Source: Jiangella alkaliphila (GTDB lineage Bacteria; Actinomycetota; Actinomycetes; Jiangellales; Jiangellaceae). From it: 64,000 nt of DNA. This document shows, in pieces, positions 41,687-50,717 of the stretch. A program made the position numbers and the translations under genes. The DNA is taken from the NCBI RefSeq assembly GCF_900105925.1, contig NZ_LT629791.1, positions 6,170,001-6,234,000 of the forward strand. The letters run 5' to 3'. Below the pieces are notes generated by a model, which made no database searches, had not been told where the DNA came from, and saw only the letters and a list, made by a program, of their open reading frames with translations. How positions within the stretch are numbered: the first letter of the stretch is position 1; each line of letters begins with the position of its first letter.

Positions 41687-42925
41687 ATGCCCTACGACCA
41701 GATCGCCCCGCCGGCTCGGCTGCTCATGGGGCCGGGACCGATCTCCGCCGACCCGCGGGTGCTGCGGGCGATGTCCGCGCAGCTGGTCGGTCAGTTCGAC
41801 CCGGCGATGACCGCTTACATGGGCGAGACGATGGAGTTGTTCCGCGCGGTGTTCCGTACCGGCAACGAGCAGACCTTCCTCGTGGACGGCACGGCGCGTG
41901 CGGCCATCGAGGCGGCGCTGGTGTCGCTGTGCGAGCCCGGCGACCGCGTCGTGGTCCCGGTCTTCGGCCGGTTCGGGCAACTGCTGGTCGAGATCGCCGA
42001 GCGGGTCGGCGCCGAGGTCCACCAGGTGCAGGCGCCGTGGGGCGAGATCGTGCCGCCCGAGCGGATCGAGGAGGTCGTCGCCCGTGTCCAGCCCGTCGTG
42101 GTGGCCGTCGCGCACGGCGACACGTCCACGACCATGTGCCAGCCGCTGCAGCCGCTCGGTGAGATCTGCGCGCGCCACGGCGCGTTGTTCTACGCCGATG
42201 TCACGGCCTCGCTCGGCGGCAACCCCTTCGAGATGGACGACTGGGGCGTGGACGTGGCGAGTGCGGGACTGCAGAAGTGCCTCGGCGGACCGCCGGGAAG
42301 CGCGCCGATCAGCCTGAGCGGGTCGGCGGTCCGGCGGGTCGAGGGACGTCGTCACGTCGAGCTCGGGCTGCGGACGGACCAGGACGTCCCCAGGGGACGG
42401 CGGATCGCCTCCGCCTACTTCGACCTGGCGATGATCATGGACTACTGGGGGAAGCGAGGCCTCAACCACCACACCGAGGCGACGACGATGCTCTACGGCG
42501 CCCGCGAGTGCGCCCGTCTCGTCGTCGCCGAGGGCATCGACGCGGCGATCGGCCGGCACCGCCTGCACGGCGCCGCGATGCTGGCGGGCGTGGGCGGCCT
42601 GGGCCTGGAGACCTTCGGCGACGCCGAGCACCGGATGAACAACGTCGTGGCCGTCCGCATCCCCGACGGCGTCGACGGCGAGTCGGTGCGCCGTGCCATG
42701 CTGGCGGACTTCGGCATCGAGATCGGCACCTCCTTCGGTCCCCTGCACGGCGTCGTCTGGCGGATCGGGACGATGGGCTACAACGCCCGCACCGATGCCG
42801 TGCTCACCACGCTGGTCGCGTTGGAGGCCGTGCTCCGCGTCGCCGGCGTCGCGGTCGTCGCCGGCGGAGGATTCGGGGCCGCCCGCGAGGTCTACGACGA
42901 CGCCTTCGCCGGGAGCCTGTCGTGA
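41687..42925 (+). CDS. pucG: PucG-type (S)-ureidoglycine--glyoxylate aminotransferase
   Basis: 412 residues from ATG 41687 (GAGGAAGGAA upstream). Class V PLP enzyme: LLMGPGPISADPRVLRAMS at the start, LVDGTARAAIEAAL, FYADVTASLGG (Asp171 to the pyridine N) and the Schiff-base Lys197 in SAGLQKCLGGPPG. The sequence and the allantoate-amidohydrolase partner (GTGA overlap) favour ureidoglycine-glyoxylate transamination in purine breakdown over alanine-glyoxylate or serine-glyoxylate activity. Confidence 0.85.
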   Translation: MPYDQIAPPARLLMGPGPISADPRVLRAMSAQLVGQFDPAMTAYMGETMELFRAVFRTGNEQTFLVDGTARAAIEAALVSLCEPGDRVVVPVFGRFGQLLVEIAERVGAEVHQVQAPWGEIVPPERIEEVVARVQPVVVAVAHGDTSTTMCQPLQPLGEICARHGALFYADVTASLGGNPFEMDDWGVDVASAGLQKCLGGPPGSAPISLSGSAVRRVEGRRHVELGLRTDQDVPRGRRIASAYFDLAMIMDYWGKRGLNHHTEATTMLYGARECARLVVAEGIDAAIGRHRLHGAAMLAGVGGLGLETFGDAEHRMNNVVAVRIPDGVDGESVRRAMLADFGIEIGTSFGPLHGVVWRIGTMGYNARTDAVLTTLVALEAVLRVAGVAVVAGGGFGAAREVYDDAFAGSLS

Positions 42926-44163
42926 GCGCCGCCCGGGCGCTGGCGCGCTGCGCCGAGCTCGACGCCTTCTCCGCCGCGCCGGACCGGCTCGAGCGGTCGC
43001 ACCTGACACCCGAGCACGCGCAGGCCAGCGCGCTGGTGGCCGGCTGGATGCGCCGGTCCGGGATGCGCACCTGGGTGGACGCCGCCGGCAACCAGTACGG
43101 CCGTCTGGAGGGCCGCGAGCCGGGACTGCCGGCGCTGCTGCTGGGCTCTCACCTCGACACCGTGCCGGACGCCGGCAGCTACGACGGCATGCTGGGCGTC
43201 GTCATGGCGCTGGAGGCCGTCGACCGCCTGGCGCCGCTCGCGGCAGGGCTGCCGTTCGCCCTGGAGGTCGTGGCCTTCGGCGGCGAGGAGGGCACGCGTT
43301 TCGACACCGCGCTGCTCGGCAGCTACCCGGTGGCCGGCCGCTGGCGCCCCGAGTGGTGGGATCAGACCGACGACGACGGCGTGAGCCTCGCCGAGGCGTT
43401 CGAGCGCTTCGGGCTGGCGCCCGCGCGCGTCGCCGAGGCGGCCCGCCACCCGTCCGAGCTGGTGGGATACCTGGAGGCACACATCGAGCAGGGGCCGTCC
43501 CTGGAGGCCGCCGACGCCTCGCTCGGCTATGTCACCGCCATCGCGGGCGCTCGCCGCTTCGCGCTGAGCGTGCTCGGCGAAGCGCGGCATGCCGGCGGCA
43601 CACCATACGACCGGCGCAAGGACGCGCTGGCCGGCGCCAGCGAGATCGTCACGACGGTCGAGCGCCTGGGGCGAGCCTCGGACTGCATCGCGACCGTCGG
43701 GAACATCGAGGTCTCGCCAGGCGCAGTGAACGTCATCGCCGGCCGGGCGGACCTGACGCTGGACCTGCGGGCCGGGACCGACGCCGAGCGCGACGCGATG
43801 TGGGAACGGCTGCACGCCGAGATGAACGGGATCTGCGTGGCACGCGGCCTGCGGCTGGAGGTGGTCGAGACCCACACCGCCTCGGCCATGCCGTGTGCCG
43901 GCTGGCTCACCGACGCCGTGATCGCCGGGATCGCCGCGACCGGAGACGAGCCGATGGGACTGTGGAGCCCGGCCGGCCACGACGGCATGGCGATCGGGCT
44001 CGTGACCGACATCGCGATGGTCTTCGTGCGCTGCCACGACGGCATCAGCCACCACCCGGACGAACAGGTCCGCGCGACCAACGTCGATCGCGGCATCGAG
44101 GCCCTCGCCGCGGCCGTGCTGGCCGTGGCGGCCCACCAGGACCCGGTGGTGACGGCACCGTGA
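42922..44163 (+). CDS. allC: Allantoate amidohydrolase / N-carbamoylase (M20 family)
   Basis: 413 residues from GTG 42922, overlapping the previous stop. Binuclear-metal ligands: GSHLDTV (His78), Asp88 in GSYDG, and GGEEGTRF (Glu122/123). The HIEQGP and GRADLTLDLR motifs are typical for AllC/hydantoinase-type M20 enzymes, and HDGMAIG, GISHHPDE lie at the end. It releases ammonia from allantoate, yielding the ureidoglycine substrate of the aminotransferase. A third gene starts by a GTGA overlap but is cut off. Confidence 0.88.
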   Translation: MSAARALARCAELDAFSAAPDRLERSHLTPEHAQASALVAGWMRRSGMRTWVDAAGNQYGRLEGREPGLPALLLGSHLDTVPDAGSYDGMLGVVMALEAVDRLAPLAAGLPFALEVVAFGGEEGTRFDTALLGSYPVAGRWRPEWWDQTDDDGVSLAEAFERFGLAPARVAEAARHPSELVGYLEAHIEQGPSLEAADASLGYVTAIAGARRFALSVLGEARHAGGTPYDRRKDALAGASEIVTTVERLGRASDCIATVGNIEVSPGAVNVIAGRADLTLDLRAGTDAERDAMWERLHAEMNGICVARGLRLEVVETHTASAMPCAGWLTDAVIAGIAATGDEPMGLWSPAGHDGMAIGLVTDIAMVFVRCHDGISHHPDEQVRATNVDRGIEALAAAVLAVAAHQDPVVTAP

Positions 44164-44219
44164 CCGCCGCCAACCTCCTCGAGGTGCTGCTCAAGATCGA
44201 CGCCGCGCTTCACTGGTAA
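44160..44219 (+). pseudogene. Broken third gene of the ureide operon (first 19 codons)
   Basis: GTGACC at 44160 overlaps the AllC stop in the same way as the other operon joints, and reads VTAANLLEVLLKIDAALHW before a stop. The stop is created where the frame runs into the tRNA-Glu 3' fragment. It therefore looks like the 5' stub of a larger gene removed at this point. Confidence 0.4.
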
Positions 44220-44268
44220 CCCCGACGGGATTCGAACCCGCGCTACAGCCTTGAGAGGGCGGCGTGCT
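44214..44268 (-). other. 3' fragment of a tRNA-Glu(CUC) gene, possible attachment site
   Basis: On the minus strand: AGCACG, anticodon stem-loop CCGCC-CTCTCAA-GGCTG with a CTC anticodon, TAGC, T-arm GCGGG-TTCGAAT-CCCGT, CGGGGTT, A, CCA. The 5' acceptor strand and D-arm are missing and one anticodon-stem pair is broken. tRNA 3' halves are the usual cores of integrase attachment sites. It is not a functional tRNA. Confidence 0.6.
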
Positions 44269-44812
44269 CACTCAGCGGTCGTAGGCGCTGACCTGCACCA
44301 ACGCATCCGTTCCTTGATCACGCCGGGCGACTTGGACACGTACTCGCCACGGAGTAGCCGACGAGGGTCGTCGACAGCCGGAGGTGGCCGGCGACAGCGG
44401 GCGTCGGTCCACTCAGCGGTTGGATCGAACCAGTCACCTCTTCGGTGTGCACGACGAACCCACACCTCGCACACCTGGGTCGGATCGAGTCGCTGCAGTT
44501 CAAAAGCCCTGGTTCCGCCACGCCTGGCCCTGGCTGACGCGGCCTGGCGAGCAAGATCGGCACACAGACCGCACACGATCTTGGAGCTGCGCCCGTGAGG
44601 TGAATCGCGCTGGAAGCGGCTCAGATGCCGATCGCTTTCTGGGTCAGGGTGAGTGACGTCGGCGGGTCGGGACGCATTCGACCCCACGTTCTAGCCAGAC
44701 TGGAGCTGTGACCCGGATGTCCAGGTCGGCCCATGCCGACTGGCAGCGGGCCAGCCACACGCTTGCCGCGCCGCCGGCGGCCACCACGTCGTCGGCGACC
44801 CATTCCAGCTGG
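44269..44812. other. 540-bp spacer without a recognised gene
   Basis: Small frames on both strands (for example 44268-44687, minus) have no recognisable domain and no good ribosome site. Lies between the tRNA fragment and the stop of the importer ATPase. Confidence 0.4.
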
Positions 44813-45625
44813 TTACACGCTGGGTGGCAACGGGCGGACGCGCCCCTCGGCGCGGGCCGGCGCACCCAGGTAGGTCACCGCGGGCATGCCCGTGTGCGGC
44901 GAGGTCTCCACCACGGCGTCGACCCCGTAGACGTCGCGGATGAGCGCCCTGGTGAGAACGGCGTCCGGGTCGCCCGCTGCCGCGACCCTGCCACCGTCGA
45001 GCACCGCGAGGCGGTCGCAGAAGCGCGCGGCGAGGTTGAGGTCGTGCAATGCGGTGACCACCGTCATCTCGAGCCGGCGCAGCAGCGCGAGGACGTCGAG
45101 TTGATAGCGGATGTCGAGATGGTTCGTGGGCTCGTCGAGCACGATGACCGCGGGTTCCTGGGCGAGCGCCCGGGCGAGCTGCGTGCGCTGCTGCTCGCCA
45201 CCGGACAGCGTGCGCCACGACCGCGTCCTATAGGGGCTCATGCCGGTGAGGTCGAGAGCGCGGTCGATGGCCGCGTGGTCGGCGGCACGGAGCGGGGCGA
45301 ACCGGCGGCGGTGTGGGGTGCGGCCAAGTGCCACCGCATCGGACACGGTGAGATCGGTATGCGCCTCTGGTGCCTGTTCGACGATGGCCAGCCGCTGAGC
45401 GATCGCCCGCCGGGGCAAGACGTGCATGGGTTGTCCGTCGAGTGTGACGGTGCCGCGATCCGGTCGCCGCAGCCCGGCGAGCAGGCGCAGCAGCGAGGTC
45501 TTGCCGGCGCCGTTGGGGCCGAGGACGCCCAGGACCTCGCCCCGGTGCGCCGCGACGTCGACGCCGTCGAGGATTCTCACGCCTCCGGCCGACCAGGCGA
45601 GGCCGTTCGCCGCGAGCACCGTCAT
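44813..45625 (-). CDS. FecE-type ABC transporter ATPase
   Basis: 270 residues from ATG 45625, overlapping the permease stop. Walker A GPNGAGKTS, signature LSGGEQQRTQLARALAQ, Walker B VIVLDEPTNHLD, H-loop VTALHDLNLA. Close to the ATPases of siderophore/cobalamin/heme importers. It is the last gene of the minus-strand run. Confidence 0.92.
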   Translation of the reverse strand: MTVLAANGLAWSAGGVRILDGVDVAAHRGEVLGVLGPNGAGKTSLLRLLAGLRRPDRGTVTLDGQPMHVLPRRAIAQRLAIVEQAPEAHTDLTVSDAVALGRTPHRRRFAPLRAADHAAIDRALDLTGMSPYRTRSWRTLSGGEQQRTQLARALAQEPAVIVLDEPTNHLDIRYQLDVLALLRRLEMTVVTALHDLNLAARFCDRLAVLDGGRVAAAGDPDAVLTRALIRDVYGVDAVVETSPHTGMPAVTYLGAPARAEGRVRPLPPSV

Positions 45626-46677
45626 GGTCCACCTGTCTTCCGGAGCATGAGCGCGAACGCCGGCGCTCCCAGCAGTGCTGTGATGACGCCGACGGGGACC
45701 TCGTGCGGGGTGAAGGCCGAGCGCGCGAAGGTGTCGACCCAGACGAGGAAGGTCGCGCCGGCCAGCGCCGAGAGCGGCAGCAGCAGCCGGTGCCCGGGTC
45801 CGGTCAGCAGCCGCACGACGTGCGGGACGAGCAGGCCGACGAAGCCGATGGCGCCCGATGCCGCCACCGCCGCGGCCGTGATGAGCGCCGCGAGGATCAT
45901 CAGCGCGGCCCGGGCACGGGCGACGTCGACGCCCAGGGACGCGGCCGCGTCCCAGCCGAACGTGAACGCGTCCAAGGCTGCCGCATAGAGCAGGCAGACC
46001 AGCGTTCCGGGGACGATCACCGCCGCCGCGGCGAGCAGCGGCTCCCACCGGGCGCCGCTGAGCGATCCGAGCAACCAGTAGGTGAAGCCGCGGGTGGCGT
46101 CCGCGTCGCCGTCGAGCATGAGGACGAGCGACGTGATGGCGGAGAAGAACTGCGACACGAGCACGCCGGTGAGCACCACCCGCGCCGGATCGGCCACCCG
46201 TCCGCCGCCGATGAGCAGCAGGACGATCCCGAACGCGGTCAGCGCACCGGCGAACGCGCCGGTCGAGAGCGTCACCGCGCCGGCGCCGACGCCGAGGACC
46301 ATCACCGCGACCGCCCCGGTGGAGGCGCCGGAGGAAACACCCAGCAGGTAGGGCTCGGCGAGCGGGTTGCGCGTCACCGACTGCAGGACGGCGCCGGAGA
46401 CGGACAGGCCGGCACCCACCGTCGCCGCCAGCAGGACTCGCGGCAGCCGCGACTCCCAGATCAGCGAGTCGATCAGCGGCGGAACCGGCGGCGCAGGCGC
46501 GAGTGCGCCCAGTCCCGCGTGGCGCACGATGATCCCGAGCACGTCGGCCGGGCCGATCTGCGCCGTGCCGACGAAGGCCGCAGTGACGATCGAGACGCCG
46601 AGCATCCCGGCGCAGGCCACGACGACGAGCAGCGGCCGCAGCGGCCGGCCCGGGCCGCGGGCGACCCTTCGCAGCAT
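45622..46677 (-). CDS. FecCD-type ABC transporter permease
   Basis: 351 residues from ATG 46677, overlapping the methyltransferase stop. About ten membrane segments. Family marks: RLPRVLLAATVGAGLSVSGAVLQSVTRNPLAEPYLLGVSSGAS and GAIGFVGLLVPHVVRLLTGPGHRLLLPLSALAGA. It forms the homodimeric channel of a metal-chelate importer together with the ATPase and the binding lipoprotein. Confidence 0.92.
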   Translation of the reverse strand: MLRRVARGPGRPLRPLLVVVACAGMLGVSIVTAAFVGTAQIGPADVLGIIVRHAGLGALAPAPPVPPLIDSLIWESRLPRVLLAATVGAGLSVSGAVLQSVTRNPLAEPYLLGVSSGASTGAVAVMVLGVGAGAVTLSTGAFAGALTAFGIVLLLIGGGRVADPARVVLTGVLVSQFFSAITSLVLMLDGDADATRGFTYWLLGSLSGARWEPLLAAAAVIVPGTLVCLLYAAALDAFTFGWDAAASLGVDVARARAALMILAALITAAAVAASGAIGFVGLLVPHVVRLLTGPGHRLLLPLSALAGATFLVWVDTFARSAFTPHEVPVGVITALLGAPAFALMLRKTGGP

Positions 46678-47483
46678 CACCGCCGGGCGAAGACGACGAC
46701 GTCGTCGTAGTGCCGCCAGACGGTGCCGGTCTCGGCGAACCCGGCCATCGCCAGAGCCTGCAGGTGCAGCTCGAGCGGCGCGTCCGGAGTGGGCGGGCGG
46801 TCGGCGAACCGTCGCTCGCGTTCGGCGAGGTGGCGGCCGAACTCGGGCACGGCGACGGCATCGGCCCACCATGCGTCCCAAGTCGACACGCCGCATTCGT
46901 GCGCATCGCGCTGCGTCCGAGCGTCGTCGGCCGCGGCGGCCGCGGTGAGGCACGGCTGGGTCCGCGGGTCGTAGCGGAGATGGTCGGCGTTCAGGAAGAT
47001 CGCGTCGGGCGGCAGCAGGCTGCCCAACGTCCCGTAGAGCGCGACGAGCTGTGCCGGCTGCAGCCAGTGCAGCGCCGTCGAGGAGACCACGACCCGCGCG
47101 TTGCTCGCCGTCGACGGGAGCCTGCGCTCCCAGCCCGGTGCTGCGAGGTCGGCGTCGACCGGCGCGAACCGGTCGCCATGTCGCGCGCCGACCCACGCGT
47201 CGGCGATCGCCAGCAGCACCGGGTCGTAGTCGATCCCGATCACCCGCGCCGACGGCAGGCGCTCGAGCAGGCGCCCGGAGAGGCTGCCGGGGCCGCACCC
47301 GAGGTCCAGAATCGTCAGACCGGCCCCGTCGTCGCCCTGGTCGACGGCCGTGGCGCAGTGGCGCACCACCACGTCCAGCAGGATGTCGAACCGCTGCTCC
47401 CGACGGTTGACGTAGGCGGCCTGCTGCTCGTCCCAGGCCCGCACCAGCTCGTCGATGCCGGTCGCTACGTGTCGAGCGTTCAC
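46677..47483 (-). CDS. Class I SAM-dependent methyltransferase inside the importer operon
   Basis: 268 residues from GTG 47483 (GTGA overlap with the binding-protein stop). SAM motif LTILDLGCGPGSLSGRLLERLPSARVIGIDYDP, then SSTALHWLQPAQLVALYGTLGSLL. It sits between the binding protein and the permease, overlapping both, so it is co-made with the transporter. It may modify the imported metal chelate or its precursor. The substrate is unknown. Confidence 0.85.
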   Translation of the reverse strand: MNARHVATGIDELVRAWDEQQAAYVNRREQRFDILLDVVVRHCATAVDQGDDGAGLTILDLGCGPGSLSGRLLERLPSARVIGIDYDPVLLAIADAWVGARHGDRFAPVDADLAAPGWERRLPSTASNARVVVSSTALHWLQPAQLVALYGTLGSLLPPDAIFLNADHLRYDPRTQPCLTAAAAADDARTQRDAHECGVSTWDAWWADAVAVPEFGRHLAERERRFADRPPTPDAPLELHLQALAMAGFAETGTVWRHYDDVVVFARR

Positions 47484-48517
47484 GCGAACCCCAGCTCGAC
47501 CAGGCCCTCGGCCACCGCCGGTATCGCCTCGACGCTGTGGACGGACGGGTCCATGTACTGGCCGGGGACGACGATGAACCGGTCGTTGCGGACGGCGTCC
47601 ATGGTGGAGGTCAGCGGGTCGCTCTTCAGGAAGTCGATCTTTTCCTGTGCGGTGTCGCCCGGGTACCCGCGGGTCAAGTCGGCCAGCACGATGACGTCCG
47701 GGTTGCGCGCCGCCACCTCGTCCCAGCTGACCTCCGGCCACTTCGTCGACGCGTCGGCGAACACGTTCTGCGCGCCCAGCAACTCCGTCACCGTCTGCGG
47801 CAACCCACCCGGTCCCGCCACCGACGGCGTCGATGCATCGGCGGCCGTCGAATAGAACCACACCAGCCGCGGCGAGCCGGTGATCGCCTCGGCCGTCGCC
47901 AGGCCGTCGTCGATCACTGACCGCTGCTGCGCCACCAGCGCCTCCCCAGCCGCCGATACGTCGAAGATCTCGGCGATCGCCTCGATCTCCTCCTGCAGCA
48001 TCTCGAACGTCGCGCCACCCTCGACCGCCTCGTGGTAGGTGCAGTCGAACTCCGTCAGGTAGGTCGGGACGCCCAGCTCCTGCAGCTCGGCCCGCTCGCC
48101 GGCGTTCTCGGCGGTGAGGAACGAGGCGAACGACGAGTAGACGAAGTCCGGCTGCGCCTCCAGCAGCGTCTCGTGCTTCAGCAGCCCGTCGGTGAGCAGC
48201 GGGATGGCCTCGTACTCGGCCTGGATATCAGCCGGGACCGGGTCGGTCTCGTAGGCCGTCCCGACGACGCGGCCGGACAACCCGAGCCGGATCAGGATCT
48301 CCGTCGCCGACTGGTTCAGCGACACCGCCCGCGTCGGCGCCTGCTCGACCGTGGACTCGAAGTCGCAGTTCTCGTAGGTGAGCGGGTACGAGGTAGAGCC
48401 CGCACCTGGAGCCTCGGCGGCCGAACCCGCCTCCGCCGCCGGCGTCGACGACGAGCACCCGCCCAGGGCCGCTAGGCCGAGAATGCCAGTGAATACGATA
48501 ATTGTTCTCATTCGCAC
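47480..48517 (-). CDS. FecB-type ABC transporter substrate-binding lipoprotein
   Basis: 345 residues from GTG 48517 (ATG 48511 possible). Lipobox LAALGGC. FecB/BtuF fold: RAVSLNQSATEILIRLGLSGRVVGTAYETDP, a long backbone helix, NPDVIVLADLTRG. A metal-chelate, siderophore or cobamide ligand is likely. It follows the methyltransferase gene at 48527 by 9 bases and so belongs to the long run of zinc-limitation-type genes. Zinc-complex uptake is an inference from that context. Confidence 0.88.
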   Translation of the reverse strand: MRMRTIIVFTGILGLAALGGCSSSTPAAEAGSAAEAPGAGSTSYPLTYENCDFESTVEQAPTRAVSLNQSATEILIRLGLSGRVVGTAYETDPVPADIQAEYEAIPLLTDGLLKHETLLEAQPDFVYSSFASFLTAENAGERAELQELGVPTYLTEFDCTYHEAVEGGATFEMLQEEIEAIAEIFDVSAAGEALVAQQRSVIDDGLATAEAITGSPRLVWFYSTAADASTPSVAGPGGLPQTVTELLGAQNVFADASTKWPEVSWDEVAARNPDVIVLADLTRGYPGDTAQEKIDFLKSDPLTSTMDAVRNDRFIVVPGQYMDPSVHSVEAIPAVAEGLVELGFA

Positions 48518-48526
48518 AGCCGCAGA

Positions 48527-49273
48527 CTACACGACCGTCTCCACCCGGTGGAGCCCCATCTCAGGGGAGCCGAGTGGCACGGCGTGGAGGCCCGCCGCCG
48601 CGACCTCGGCGCGCAGACCGTCTTCGGAGAGCACCCACCACGCATACGAGACTCGCTCCTCGGCCACCATGACGCCGTCCTCGAAGGTCCGGTAGGTCAT
48701 GTGCCAGGTCACCTGGTCCGCGGCCGTCGGGATCGCCCGGCCGGAACCCCGATACGTGTAGCGGCCCACCGTCACCTCGGATCCCGGCGTCTCGGCGACC
48801 TCGACGGCCTCGGCCGGCGGCTGCAGGTTCACCAACGCCGGCGCTCCCGACGCGAGCCGCCCCGCCAGGGTCGCCCAGAACGCCTTCCGGGCGGCCCGGT
48901 CCAGATGGCCGATCATGTTCATCGCCAGCACGGCACCGAACCGCTCCGCCGAACGCACAGACGCCAGATCGCCGGCGACGACGCTCACCCGGCGGCGCAG
49001 ATCGTCGTCGGACCCCACGCGCGCCATCAGCACGGCCCGCATCGCCGGCGACGGTTCGACCGCGAGGACCTCCGCCTCCGGCAACGCGGCCGCCACCGCC
49101 AGCACCCCGCGCCCGGTCCCGGCGCCGAGGTCGACCACCGGGCCTGCCGCTGGATTGACTCCCTGGAGGCCGGCCGCAACCAGCGGACCGAAGACCCGCC
49201 ACGGCTCGGCCAGCAGGATGTCCACGTACTCGGCCGAGCGCTGGTACTCGTCGGCACCGAGACCCGGGCTCAT
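48527..49273 (-). CDS. Class I SAM-dependent methyltransferase 2
   Basis: 248 residues from ATG 49273, two bases after the L31 stop. SAM motif PVVDLGAGTGRGVLAVAAALPEAEVLAVEPSPAMRAVLMARV, then GAVLAMNMIGHLDRAARKAFWATLAGRL. It resembles the methyltransferase at 50.3 kb (shared MIGHLD/MLGHLG and C-terminal layout), so the two are paralogs flanking L31. The substrate is unknown. Confidence 0.85.
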   Translation of the reverse strand: MSPGLGADEYQRSAEYVDILLAEPWRVFGPLVAAGLQGVNPAAGPVVDLGAGTGRGVLAVAAALPEAEVLAVEPSPAMRAVLMARVGSDDDLRRRVSVVAGDLASVRSAERFGAVLAMNMIGHLDRAARKAFWATLAGRLASGAPALVNLQPPAEAVEVAETPGSEVTVGRYTYRGSGRAIPTAADQVTWHMTYRTFEDGVMVAEERVSYAWWVLSEDGLRAEVAAAGLHAVPLGSPEMGLHRVETVV

Positions 49274-49275
49274 GG

Positions 49276-49521
49276 CTAACGCGAGCCGAACCGGCGGCGG
49301 AACTTCTCCACCTGGCCGGCGGTGTCCAAGATCTTCGCCCGCCCGGTGTAGAACGGGTGGCTCGCCGAGGAGATTTCCACATCCACGACCGGATACGTCT
49401 GCCCGTCCTCCCACACGATCGTCTTCTCCGACGTCGCCGTCGACCGGGTCAGGAACGCCATACCGGCGCCGCCGTCGCGGAACACCACCGGGCGGTAGTC
49501 GGGATGGATGTCCTTCTTCAT
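49276..49521 (-). CDS. rpmE2: Ribosomal protein L31, zinc-free type B
   Basis: 81 residues: [16 protein letters not shown] start, [43 protein letters not shown]. It lacks the CxxC zinc site of type A L31. Its own GGGAG sits 3-5 bases before ATG 49521. Type B L31 replaces the zinc protein under zinc limitation, freeing zinc. The methyltransferase frame upstream runs into it without a stop. Confidence 0.95.
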   Translation of the reverse strand: MKKDIHPDYRPVVFRDGGAGMAFLTRSTATSEKTIVWEDGQTYPVVDVEISSASHPFYTGRAKILDTAGQVEKFRRRFGSR

Positions 49522-50319
49522 GGTCTCCCTCATGGTTCGACTCTGGGACGCCTTGCTGCGCTGGCGCCAGGCGCCGACGGATCGCCGCCACCTGTCGGCG
49601 TTCCGAATCAGGGCGACGGCGCTGTCAACGGGCTCGAGGACGAGGCCGGTCGGCAAGTCGGCGGTGACGTCCTGGATGGTGACCAACCGCCAGTCACCGG
49701 CGAACGAGTGGGACCGGATCAGGGTGTCGTCCTGCCAGACCTCGTAGCGGCTGGAGTACTCCTGCGCTCCGGCCGCCGTGAGGTGGTGGGCGCGGTACTC
49801 GTAGTCGCCGAGTCTGCGGATCTCGACGATCTCGCCGCCGGGCTCGCCGTCGTGGGGTGTGTCGGGCGGGCGCTGGGTCGTGACGACGCCGACCCCGTCC
49901 TCGGACAGGTGGGTACCGAGCCAGCCGAACAGGCCGCGCCGGTCGTCCTGGCCGAGGTGGCCGAGCATGTGCGCGCAGACGAACCCGTCGACGCGGTCAG
50001 GGAGCAGGCCGAGGCCGGCCGGCGCGGAGCCGGCGACGACGGTGATCCGCCGGGCCAGGTCGGCGTCGTCGGCCACCCGTGCGGTCAGGATCGAGCGCAT
50101 CACCAGGGCCGGCTCCAGCGCCACGATGCGTGCGGCCGTCTCGGCGGCGATGACGCGCGTGCCGATGCCGGTACCCGCACCGAACTCCACGACAACCGCT
50201 TCCGCGCCGAGGTCGGCGAACGCCGCCCGCACGTGCGGGCGCAGCCGCTCCCACGGCTCGGTCATGAACAGGTCGTGGAACTCGGCGAGCTGCTCGTACC
50301 CCGTCTCAGTGGTGGACAC
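49276..50319 (-). CDS. SAM methyltransferase 1 with frame open through L31
   Basis: 347 residues if read to the first stop. The methyltransferase part (about 1-240) has [41 protein letters not shown] and [24 protein letters not shown]. After [18 protein letters not shown] there is no stop; a basic linker leads in frame into all of L31. Start GTG 50319 follows the S14 stop by 5 bases. Either this is a natural methyltransferase-L31 fusion plus separate L31, or the methyltransferase stop was lost. Confidence 0.75.
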   Translation of the reverse strand: MSTTETGYEQLAEFHDLFMTEPWERLRPHVRAAFADLGAEAVVVEFGAGTGIGTRVIAAETAARIVALEPALVMRSILTARVADDADLARRITVVAGSAPAGLGLLPDRVDGFVCAHMLGHLGQDDRRGLFGWLGTHLSEDGVGVVTTQRPPDTPHDGEPGGEIVEIRRLGDYEYRAHHLTAAGAQEYSSRYEVWQDDTLIRSHSFAGDWRLVTIQDVTADLPTGLVLEPVDSAVALIRNADRWRRSVGAWRQRSKASQSRTMRETMKKDIHPDYRPVVFRDGGAGMAFLTRSTATSEKTIVWEDGQTYPVVDVEISSASHPFYTGRAKILDTAGQVEKFRRRFGSR

Positions 50320-50324
50320 GACGG

Positions 50325-50630
50325 CTACCAGCTGAACTTGGTGACACCGGGCAGCTGGCCGCGATGGGCCAGCTCGCGCAGCCGGATGCGCGAGAGTCCG
50401 AACTTCCGGTAGACCGCGCGGGGCCGCCCGTCGACCTGGTCGCGGTTGCGCAGCCGGGTGGCGCTCGCGTCGCGCGGCTGCCGGGCCAGCGCCCGCCTGG
50501 CCGCGGCGCGCTCGTCGTCCGTGCCGACGGGATCGGCGATGACGCGCTTGAGCTCGGCCCGGCGCTCGGCATACCGGGCGACGATCTCCTGCAGCCGCGC
50601 ATTCTTGACGAGCTTGCTCTTCTTCGCCAC
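50325..50630 (-). CDS. rpsN2: Ribosomal protein S14, zinc-free paralog
   Basis: 101 residues, full length for the zinc-free form: [24 protein letters not shown] start, [54 protein letters not shown] end. It lacks the CxxC...CxxC motif of the 61-residue zinc form. It is made when zinc is scarce. It appears intact, unlike its S18 and L33 neighbours. Confidence 0.95.
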   Translation of the reverse strand: MAKKSKLVKNARLQEIVARYAERRAELKRVIADPVGTDDERAAARRALARQPRDASATRLRNRDQVDGRPRAVYRKFGLSRIRLRELAHRGQLPGVTKFSW

Positions 50631-50633
50631 GGC

Positions 50634-50717
50634 TCAGCGCTCCTCACGGAAGTCGACGTGCCGGCGCACGACCGGGTCGTACTTGTGCACCATGCGGTCA
50701 GGGTCGTTGCGGGCCAT
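50634..50717 (-). pseudogene. rpmG2: Ribosomal protein L33, internally deleted
   Basis: ATG 50717 directly follows the L28 stop. It reads [27 protein letters not shown]: the first residues and the C-terminal half of L33 are joined, and the middle (about 27 residues, normally containing [21 protein letters not shown]) is missing. The join is in frame, perhaps through a CGCAA-type short repeat. A 27-residue product would lack the core beta fold. Confidence 0.8.

Noticed and set aside
44268..44687. Minus-strand 139-codon frame beside the tRNA fragment
   Set aside because: No recognisable domain, no ribosome site, and it overlaps structured-RNA-like DNA. Treated as non-coding spacer.
48491..48511. 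GAGAACAATTATCG-type dyad resembling the sites at 52.4 kb
   Set aside because: It lies within the first codons of the FecB-type lipoprotein, with only 9 bases after the previous gene, so an operator there is unlikely.
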